Assembly: GCA_009731375.1 (NCBI GenBank)
Contig: BJOX01000164.1
Coordinates: 18,044 to 39,313 of the forward strand
Direction: 5' to 3'
DNA from: Paulinella micropora
Lineage: Eukaryota > Cercozoa > Imbricatea > Euglyphida
DNA: 21,270 nt
Under the pieces are notes generated by a model. That model saw only the letters and a list, made by a program, of their open reading frames with translations. It was not told the origin of the DNA and searched no databases. Positions 1 to 10,725 of this stretch are shown piece by piece (the stretch's first letter is position 1; every line of letters begins with the position of its first letter). The translations under genes and the position numbers were made by a program.

Positions 1-288
1 CCGCACAGAGCCCTCCCGCTCCCGCCCAAGCAACACATCCTCCACCACAACCTCACCGCCTACGACCTCACCACCCTCCTCACTCCCTCCATCCCCCTCA
101 GCAGCCCCCACAGCCATGCCACCGAGCCTCTGCATACTCAGCAACAGCTGCTTACGTCTCGCCTCATGCATGGGGCAATCCCATAAGAAGTGCGCAAGGG
201 ACTCATTGACATCATCATGACAACAGAAGCAGCGAGGGGACATGCCACTGACCAACTTGCTGCGGTACAACCGAAGGCGGTTGTTGCA
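1..288 (-). pseudogene. LINE-type retrotransposon ORF, C-terminal fragment with zf-RVT zinc motif
   Basis: Read on the minus strand with codons ending at base 1, this stretch is open and encodes a Cys/His motif, CFCC followed by NESLAHFLWDC, i.e. C-x2-C, an acidic Asn-Glu pair, then H-x4-C. This is the zf-RVT pattern found after the reverse transcriptase domain in many LINE-type proteins. It is followed by a basic helix and an acidic Gly/Glu/Val-rich tail that leaves the window. Upstream of about 288 the frame enters a CATA microsatellite, so the fragment is cut at its 5' side. The large LINE at 15970-20472 lacks this motif, so the fragment comes from a different element family. It could instead be the last part of a longer copy lying beyond the left edge. 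Confidence 0.6.
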
Positions 289-302
289 GCATACATACAT
301 AC

Positions 303-636
303 ACGATGCTTAAAAATGTAACATTCCATTGTTTTGTTGCTCAGGCGAGTGACTCCCATTGGTCCCTTTGACCAGTGTGCAATCTTTGCCGGTCTAAAAA
401 CACACACACACATACATATATATATATACATACATACATACAATGTTACATACATACATACATAGCTACATGCATGCATATAATTTACGTGTATGCCGCA
501 AGCGCCGCGAAGTTGCCGCAAAGATGCCGTGAGCCATTCATTGCACATGCATACATGCACATGCTCATTGTAGGTGGCGGCGGGTAAGAAGGCCCAGCGA
601 CAGCATCGAAAGGCACCCAAGGTCGCTCGTCGCCCA

Positions 637-640
<4 letters not shown>
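303..640 (+). repeat. Segmental duplication, copy 1
   Basis: This block is nearly identical to 1099-1448, apart from microsatellite length changes. It carries two exon-like pieces: 345-391 (equivalent of exon 1141-1187) and exon 574-621 (equivalent of 1382-1429). In copy 1 the first piece has TGA where copy 2 has CGA in the gene's reading frame, so copy 1 of that exon appears unusable or terminating. Confidence 0.85.
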
Positions 641-705
<65 letters not shown>

Positions 706-1441
706 TTCTCAAGTCGTAACTTGCTGTGTCGTACTGTCTGTGTCTGTGTTGTAGCCGGCAGCGGCGCTGCTCGAAGCGGATTCTGCGGGTGCGGGAAAGG
801 AAGCGACCACTGTCCACGCTCCATTTGTGATGAGGTACAAACATACATACATACATGCATACTTATTACATACATAGGTACATACATACATACAATGTTA
901 CATACATACAATGCATACAAGGATAGTAAATTCAAAGGTACATACATACATACATACATACATACGTACGTACAAACAATAACATAGGCCTCCACCGTTC
1001 CCGGCACCACTGACGGGACCAGCATGGGGAGCCGAAGAACCAGCGCCAACCGCTTTGACTGCAGGTCATTGCTTACATACATACATACATATACATACAC
1101 GATGCTTATATATGTAACATTGCATTGTTTTGTTGCTCAGACGAGCGACTCCCATTGGTCCCTTTGACCAGTGTGCAATCTTTGCCGGTCTAAAAACACA
1201 CACACATACATACATACATATATATATACATACATACATACATACATACAATGTTACATACATACATACATAGCTACATGCATGCATATAATTTACGTGT
1301 ATGCCGCAAGCGCCGCGAAGTTGCCGCGAAGATGCCGTGAGCCATTCGTTGCACATGCATACATGCACATGCTCATTGTAGGTGGCGGCGGGTAAGAAGG
1401 CCCAGCGACAGCATCGAAAGGCACCCAAGGTCGCTCGTCGC

Positions 1442-1486
<45 letters not shown>

Positions 1487-1638
1487 GTACAGGTTCTCAT
1501 GTACAGGTTGGCCCTAGTGTAGCTCTCATGTATCCATCGCACATTATTGTACAGGTTGGCCCTAGCACCTCGGCAAGCGGTGCTTCTGGAATGTCTTCCG
1601 AAATGGAAAAGACATTGCAGACAATTCAAGCCGCCAAG
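574..1638 (+). CDS. Split gene, exons 1-6 (basic and Ala/Pro-rich N-terminal part)
   Basis: Six short exons. 574-621 and its duplicate 1382-1429 both encode the basic peptide [16 protein letters not shown]. Between them lie 755-834 (Ala/Glu-rich, ends HAPFVM), 988-1064 (Pro/Ala-rich, [14 protein letters not shown]) and 1141-1187 ([16 protein letters not shown]). 1555-1638 follows (Ser-rich, then [12 protein letters not shown]). Phases run 0, 2, 1, 0, 0 and fit exactly at each join. The repeated basic exon is a direct result of the segmental duplication. The 16-nt string GTACAGGTTGGCCCTA around the 1555 acceptor is also found just upstream near 1501, so a decoy acceptor copy exists there. Confidence 0.6.
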
Positions 1639-1686
1639 GTGATTCCATGTCCTTGTCTTTCACACACACACATACACATTCACGCA

Positions 1687-1737
<51 letters not shown>

Positions 1738-2452
1738 GTGGTTTTCTCAAGTCGCTCTGCGTCACAGTCGTACTGTCTGTCTGTGTTTTGTTATACTCTG
1801 CAGAAGCGCCCTATCGCGCAGATATCGGAGGTGCCCGTGCCCCGCCCGAAGCCCGATTTGGATGGCAAGCATCCAATTGCAAACATGGTCCACACACGTG
1901 TGTGGACATACCATTTGTTGCGCGCATCGGCTTGAAGACAAGGGTATGCTGAACGTGTTTGTTTCCTTGCCCAGAAGGACACACGGGCATACCATCTGTT
2001 GCGCTCATAGCCGATGAGCGCAACAGATGGTATGCCCGTGTGTCCTTCTGGGGTGTGTTGAACGTGTTAGAACGGCGACGACGGTTCTTGGGCCGCGGTA
2101 TTTGGCAGGAGTTCCAGGGGCGCGCCTGTGCCCGAGCCGTGCGACGCTGGCAGCAAGGTATTATAGCTAATACCATTTTGAAATGTGTTTAAATACATCA
2201 TCCTGCAGAAGCGCCCTATCGCGCAGATATCGGAGGTGACGGTGGGCACGGGGCGCCGCCCTGTGTCGGTATGTATGATATAGTACTATGTAAGTTACGT
2301 ATGTATGTATGTAAAAATTGTATGTGGTGTTAGGAGGACGACGACTATTCGGACATGCCCGCCCTCGGGAGCTCAGAGTACGAATTGAGCGGCTCTGCGT
2401 CCAGCTGCGATGAGGTTGCAATACATACATACATAGCATTACATACATAGCA

Positions 2453-2489
<37 letters not shown>

Positions 2490-4754
2490 CATACATATAT
2501 ACAATGATCCATACATACATACATACATACATAATATAATATACCATTATTACTAATACTATGCTCACTTTTACTTACGCACCCGCCTAGCCACACACTT
2601 ACCTTCCAGGCAGTGCAGAGGGAGCGCTATGACGATGACGGTATCGGCAAGCATCGCCGCCGTCGCGGCCGTGGTCACGATGGCGCTGGCAATGGCGGTG
2701 ATGGTGTCGGCAAGCGTCGCCGTCGTCGCGGCAAGCGTGGCGGCGGTCGCGGCAAGCGTGGCGGCGGTCGCAGCAAGCGTGGCAGCGGTCGCGGCAAGCA
2801 TGGCGGCGGTGAATGCGGTGACCAGGGCGTTGGCGGCGATGGCGGTGGCAGTCGTGCCGATCTCCAATTTGTTGCTGTAGCGGCAGCAGTTGCGACGGCG
2901 ACGGCAGCAAAGCCCATAAAAAATAATAACAAAAAAAAAAAAAAAAAAGTAGAGGTTGAGGGGGGGTGGAAGGAGGAGGAGGAAATGAAGGTGGACAAGG
3001 AGGTGGAGAAGGAGGACACAAAGCAGGACAAGGAGAAGGAGCAGGAGAAGGAGCAGGAGAAGGATCAGGAAAAGGAGCAGGAAAAGGAGCAGGAGAAGGA
3101 GCAGGAGAAGGAGCAGGAAGTCTTAGAGCAGAAGGAGGAGAAGGAGCAGGAGAAGGAGCAGGAAGAGCAGAAGGAGGAGTTAGAGGAGGTAGATCAAGAG
3201 GAGGTAGAGGAGGCAGATCAAGAGGAGGTAGAGGAGGTAGAGGAGGTAGAGGAGGTAGAGGAGGTAGAGGAGTTGGAAAAGGAGGAGGAGGTGGAGAAGA
3301 AGGAGATAGAAGGAGGAGGAGGAGGAGGAGGTGGAGCAGGAGGAGGAGGAGAAGGAGGCGGAGAAGAAGGAGGAAGTGGGGAGGAGGAGGAGGTGGAGGA
3401 GGTGGAGGAGGTGGAGGAGATGGGGAAGGAGGAGGAGATGGAGGAGGAGGAGGAGGAGGAGGTGGAGCAGCAGCAGGAGGAGGGGGAGGAGGAGGAGGAG
3501 GAGGAGGCTGAGGAGGCGGAGGAGTTGAGGGAGGATGAGGTGGACGAGGTGGACAAGGTGGACGAGGTGGACGAGATGAATTCGAAGGAGGAGAAGGAGG
3601 AGGAGGAGGAGGAGCACATTCTTCCCCGCTTCCGAGAGGTCGTCCATCCGTTTTCCTATCTAGCTACCTACATACTTACGTACCTACATCTATCGACTTA
3701 CGTTATCTACGATTGAATAATGATATCCATATGTATACCTGTCTTGCCTATGTACACCATACCTTGTCCAGGTTATCCGCACTCCTTCGCTGAAAGACTC
3801 CATGGATGAAGGGTACCGTCGCATCGATCGTTGGAGCAAGCAACGGGTGCTATGGGTTGGGCGCACACCTGTGGAGCTTAACAAGCACCACGACCACATG
3901 GTAATATTTTGCACCATTCATGCATGCTTGCAATTCATGTACGTAATAAATGCATGTATGCATGCATGTATGTAGGTTGTCATCATACATGACAGCAAGT
4001 ACACCTCATTCCAGAATGGGGCCGACAAAGCGATAGGGTAATACCTCCTAAGACCTTCCTTCCTACCTACCTATCGGAGAGAGAGATGTATATAGAGAGA
4101 GATAGAGATAGAGAGAGACAGAGAGAATTGAGAGAGACAGAGAGAAATGAGAGAGACGGAGAGACAGAGAGACAGAGAGAGACAGAGTGTGTGTGTGTGA
4201 AAGAGGGGGGGGGGGGCGTACCTTTACCTAATACACATTAGGATGATTCTGGAATTCTGGGAAAGGAAGGAAGAATCGAAGCTCTACCAGCAATATGCCT
4301 TGCTTGAGCAGCACAACTGGTTTTTCAAATTCCAACCGGTAAAATACATACATACATACATACGTATACATACATACGTATACATACATACGTATACATA
4401 CATACGTATACATACATACATACATACATAGATTATTACGTAGGTACGTACATATATACATACACATACATACATACACATACATACATACACATACATA
4501 CATACACATACATACATACACATACATACATACACATACATACATGCATACCTACATGCATACCTACATGCATACCTACATGCATCATTGCAATTATATA
4601 CATGCATACATACATACATACATGCATACAACTTAGACTGGTAAACTCAATCTCTTCAAAATTTCCTGGCGCCAGTGGATGCTGGTAGACATGGGCGGCT
4701 TTCAAGAATATATGATTATTGCAGGGTATGTTTTCCCTCTCTCTCTTCTTTCTC

Positions 4755-4807
<53 letters not shown>

Positions 4808-5068
4808 ATCAATAATGTTGTCTTGCTGTGCAGGCCATTGGTTTGCAATCGATGCTGAGGACTGCAATGGCGCTTGCTTCATCGCCCTCAGAGACAACAG
4901 TCGCCCTCATGCCATCTTGGGTATGAGGGCTGACAACTACCAGCTTTACGACATGCAGGTATATGTTTATGTAGCTATAGGTAGGTGGATTGGTATAACT
5001 AGTAATATTCGCTGTGTATATATTGCTACTTCCCTCCCTGCCTCTCAACTTCCTCCCACCCTGCCCTT

Positions 5069-5134
<66 letters not shown>

Positions 5135-5717
5135 CCGCGAGCGCCGCGAATATGCCGCGAGCACCGCAAATATGCCGCGAGCACCGCGAATATGCCGCGA
5201 GCGCTGAAAGTGTCATGTACAATTATTACCGCAAGTATACAAATAATATTATTATTACCCCAAGTATGGATGGATGGATGGATGGATAGATGGATTGATG
5301 GATGGATGGATGGGTTAATGTACATGTCTGCTATGTTATGCATGCATGTGCATTTAGGCTATGGATTACCTTCTCAACAGTGAGGAGGCAACGCATGTGG
5401 AATGGAATCCCGTCGTCATTCATCAGCGCATGGTGGAGGACGGCCTCGTGGAGTTCATCGACGACGACGCCCTGCCGGAATGCTGGAAGAAGAATTTTAC
5501 GCAACAATATCAAGTACGCATTTATATTACAATACATATACATATACAACCATACAGATACATATACATATACATACGCATATTATAATTGCATGTACAT
5601 ATAAACATACATATACGTATACACATGCTCCATATGCATACACATAATAATATACTATGTTATACATATACATATACATATGCATGACAGGTCCTGTCGT
5701 ATACATATACATATACG

Positions 5718-5753
<36 letters not shown>

Positions 5754-6680
5754 AATACATATACATATACATATACATATCGTATATATAACATATACAT
5801 ATACAGATCCAAAAAATCGCCCCGTTATTCTGGAACCCCATGGCTCCTTACCCTGACCATCAAGACCTTTGCCTGGTGGAAGTTGTCCCGCCACGTCGTG
5901 GTGGTGCTGATGGTGGTCCTCGTGGGGGCGCGCGCGACGGCAACAGTGATAGCGGCTCCCATGGTGACAGTGGCAGCAGTGGCGGCAAAACGAGTCATGG
6001 CAGAGGCGGCGGCCGTGGTGGCAGCGGCAATGGTGGCGGCGGCAGTGGTGGAGGCGGTGGTGGCGGTGGTGGCGGTGGTGGCGGTGGCAAGGGCAAGCAA
6101 GCCGACGACCGGATCAGCGACCAGTCACTCACCAGTGAGCTCTACGATGGGAGCGCACTGCAAGACGGTGAGTACTCCGATGAGGAACCAGACGGTGATC
6201 GCCGCCCAGAGTTTGCCGCCAGTGCAGCAGCCGGAGGCGGTGCGAAAGGGGAGAAGGGAGCCGGCAGTGGCGGCGACCAGGGGGCAGCCCAGAAAAGCGC
6301 AGGCGGCAGATTTCACGGGGGAGTGCGCAATACCCGCGCTGAGGGCCGCGGTGGAGCGGGTGGGGGCGGTGGAGCGGGTAGGGGCGGTGGGGACAAACTA
6401 CCGGGTGGGGGTAAAAGCAGCCATGCCTCTGACACTCCTGCCAAGATCCCTGTTACTGCCAAAAAAACCACAAATACTAATACTAATACTAATAATTCTT
6501 CTTCTTCTTCTTCTTCTTCTTCTTCTTCTTCTTCTTCTTCTTCTTCTTCTTCTCCTTCTCCTTCTCCTCCTCCTCCTCCTCCTCCTCCTTCTTCTTCTTC
6601 TTCTTCTTCTTCTTCTTCTTCTCCTCCTCCTCCTCCTCCTCCTCCTTCTTCTTCTTCTTCTTCTTCTTCTTCTTCTACTT

Positions 6681-6720
<40 letters not shown>

Positions 6721-7350
6721 TTCTTCTCCTTCTCTTCCTGCTCCTCTTGAAGATGCAGCCGCCACTGCCGCCGCCACTGCCGCCGCGAGGCCCAAAGAGA
6801 ACGTCGGGGATGGCCCTACTTCTCCTCCTCCTCTTCTTGCTCCTCCTGAACATGCAGCCGCCACTGCCGCCGCGAGGCCCAAAGAGAACGTCGGGGATGG
6901 CCCTCCTTCTCCTTCTCCTCCTCTTCTTGCTCCTCCTGAACATGCAGCCGCCACTGCCGCCGCGAGGCCCAAAGAGAACGTCGGGGATGGCCCTACTTCT
7001 TCTTCTCCTCCTCTTCTTGCTCCTCCTGAACATGCAGCCGCCACTGCCGCCGCGAGGCCCAAAGAGAACGTCGGGGATGGCCCTACTTCTTCTTCTCCTC
7101 CAATTATTGCTCCTCCTGAACATGCAGCCGCCACTGCCGCCGCCACTGCCGCCGCGAGGCCCGAGAACGTCGCGGAAGGCCCTCTGCTCAATACTCGCGG
7201 AAAGTTTGTCGAAGGACAATGCTGCGAGGTGTTAGAAACCTGGCGTAGTTCGACAATATACACAGAAGATAGTTCGGTGCGGCCTGGAGCTTTAGTGGTA
7301 TGTATGAATGTATGTGTTGTATGTAATGTAATACTATGTATGTATGTATG

Positions 7351-7381
<31 letters not shown>

Positions 7382-8087
7382 TATTGTATGTATGTATATG
7401 TATCTATATGTATGTATGCATGTTTGCATGTATTTATTTATTTATATTATGTATGTATAGCATGCATGTACAACTCATCTTGCACTCATAGATCCTGTTG
7501 CTCCTGCATACATTAATAGTGCAACACATACAATATTGAAAACATACATATAATGTCAATGCATGCAAACAATTAGATGGTCGAACGTAACAATGTGGAC
7601 GGAAACGTGATAGTCCGGACGACCTGCGACAAGGCCTCTGAGGAAATCGTGCCGGAGGCTGACCTGAAGCTGGTTCACCCTTCGTTCAAGGTTGGTGACA
7701 AGGTCACCACGAGTCCCTTCATGGGCACGTCTTATTGTGTAAAAAGACTGATGAAGTTGGTATGGAAGTCATTTCCACGGATCAGGCAATCATTGGCCAA
7801 CTCAAACTACGCCAACTTGAAAGCCACGGTGACCGAGGTACATGTATACATACCATATACAATATACAATATATATATATATATATTTATATCATTATAC
7901 ATATATATATATGTATATATATATATCATTCTCTCTATCTCCACTTTCTCAGGTAAAACCTCCTACACAAGAAGGCTTCTCGCAAACGTGTTCGATTGAG
8001 TTCGAGCTCTTGGAAGAAAAACTCAAAGACGCTGGCCTAGCACCAAAGCTTGTCAATCTTCCAGCTTGGTTACTGGTCGCTACTCAA

Positions 8088-8175
<88 letters not shown>

Positions 8176-9479
8176 GTATATATATATATATACCTACCTT
8201 ATAGCTACCAAGCGATACCCAGAGCGAAGAGTCCCAGTCCGCGACAGAAGACTCCAAGGACAACAGAAAGAAGGGATCAAGGTATATACAAGCACACACA
8301 CACACATACATACATACGTATACATACATACATACATCAATGTAGGGGGAGCCCCTCGGCGAAAAACGTAAAGCCACAAAAGAAAACACAAAAACAAAGG
8401 AAAAGAAGAGGAGAAAAGTGAAACGCCAGACGAGGAAGCACTTGAATTGGACCAAGATCAGGGCGACCTTCCATAAGGTAAGAACAGTATCTTTTAAATT
8501 ATAATAACATAAGCACTTGTATAATGTATTGACATTTTGACGAACATACCTAATAGTATGTACAGAGTTTTACATAAATATTATTGTGTGTACAGGACTA
8601 CTTAATAAGGATCTCATTGCTGACTGGCCGAACTACAAGAGTCTCTCATCTAATTTGATCCCAGAAGTCGAGGTAGATGCAGCAGACGTAGATGCAATGG
8701 TCGTCCATACCAGGTGCCTTTCTCTCTCTCTGTCTCTGTCCTCTCTCTCTCTCTGTCTCTCTCCCTCTCTCTTTTTCTCTTTATATGTATATATATACAT
8801 ATATATATATGTATATATATATATATGTATATATTGCTACTTCCCTCCCTGCCTGGCCTACCTCTCAACCTCTCCCCTCCCCCCCGCCGCGAGCGCCGCG
8901 AATATGCCGCGAGCACTGAGAGTGTCGTGTACATACCGCAAGTATGCAAATAATATATATTATATATATGCCGCGAGCGCCGCGAATATGCCGCGAGGGG
9001 CATATATATATAATTTGCATACTTGTGGATAGAATGAATGTTCTGCGGCAATGTGGCGCATGTGGGCTGCTGCTGGCCTTCAGCCTTACTTGCCATGCGT
9101 CAGTAGGAATGGCCGGGAGCAAAGAGACGTTTAGGCTGCTTGTTTTGAGCAGGCTGCGTTCCGCCGCGCCTGCCCTTTCTCTCCATGTATGTAATATTGT
9201 ATGCATGTATGCATGTAGTATTGCTATTTGTGTATGTATGTGTGTATGTAATAATTCATGTATGTGTGTATGTGTGATATGAATATAGTAACTCTGTAGG
9301 ATAAGACTAGTGGTGGCGGCAAAAAGGACAAGACTGGTGGTGGCGACAGCGCCAGCCAGGACAGCCAGCAGGAGGACACGCCTATAGCTAGTCCCAACAG
9401 GAAAGTCAGCAGTCCCAAGGCCACGCACGCAGGGTTCAATTATAAAAATTATTACAATATTATACATACATATACTAGT

Positions 9480-9553
<74 letters not shown>

Positions 9554-9556
9554 TAT

Positions 9557-9601
<45 letters not shown>

Positions 9602-9612
9602 CATATACATAC

Positions 9613-9677
<65 letters not shown>

Positions 9678-9678
9678 G

Positions 9679-9712
<34 letters not shown>

Positions 9713-10015
9713 CTACATATATATATACATATACATGTTTAGGTATTATTGTGCTGACTGTCCCCAGACAAGGGGGTCTTTTAAGGGCTATCGCTACGGT
9801 TGCGATGAATGCAATATGCACTTATGCTCGGAGTGCTTCCTCGAACGTGAAAGGAACAAGGTAACATTGTGTGTATATAATGAATGAATTTTTTATAGAT
9901 CATTTTCCTTGTTCTGCATAGGACAAGTCCCATGACTGCGTGGATGCCCATGGCAGCAAAGTGCCATTCAAAGTGTACGATCGTCCCATCAAAAAGGTCT
10001 CTCTGTCTCTCTTTG

Positions 10016-10058
<43 letters not shown>

Positions 10059-10390
10059 TTTACATACATACATATATAGTTGTGGTATGTTGACGACACT
10101 CGCAACACTCGCGGCGCTCACGGCATATTCGCGGCGCTCGCTGCATATACATAAATTACAAATGTGCGGTAAAGCAGATGATACTTTAAGCGTTTATGTA
10201 CACGACACTCTCAGTGCTCGCGGCATAAAAGCGGCGCTCGCGGCATATTTGCGGTGCTCGCGGCATATATATAATATATATTATTTGCATGCTTGCGGTA
10301 TGTACACGACACTCTCAGTGCTCGCGGCATATTCGCGGCGCTCGCGGCAGGGGGAGGGAGAGGTTGAGAGGTAGGCCAGGCAGGGAGGGA

Positions 10391-10433
<43 letters not shown>

Positions 10434-10678
10434 AACATGTAATATACTATGTTACACATATTAGGTACAAAGCAGCACCAGCCCACCGAGCGCCAGCACA
10501 CCGAGCCCTAGCCCACCAAGCGCCGACCTAAACGCAGCGCGCGCCAGCCAAACGAAACCCGAACATGCAGAGGACGGTGTCATAACCTTGTTCCCAAGTC
10601 CTGCACGTCAATCCCAACAGCAGCAGGCAGTGAATATGCTTCAGAGCTTAGCAGCACAGGTACAGATATATTATCTAC

Positions 10679-10725
<47 letters not shown>

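Noticed and set aside
138-1100. Long minus-strand ORF rich in Met/Tyr/Val/Cys
   Set aside because: It is the translation of CATA/GTAT and TC microsatellites. Only the 1-288 part in another frame carries real protein content.
2599-3031. Minus-strand Pro/Ser/Phe and Cys/His-rich ORFs opposite the Arg/Gly exon
   Set aside because: Composition is dictated by the purine-rich repeats of the plus-strand exon. No splice or domain support.
5134-5205. Short GCCGCGA tandem units as a CRISPR array
   Set aside because: Units are about 10 bases with no unique spacers, in a eukaryotic intron.
5883-7235. 450-codon poly-Leu reading frame
   Set aside because: It is the shifted frame of the TTC/TCC triplet runs. 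The frame used in exon 5807-7297 is supported by splice phase on both sides.
6313-7263. Minus-strand Ala/Gly/Glu-rich ORF
   Set aside because: Antisense of the triplet and minisatellite exon; open only because triplet repeats are open in several frames.
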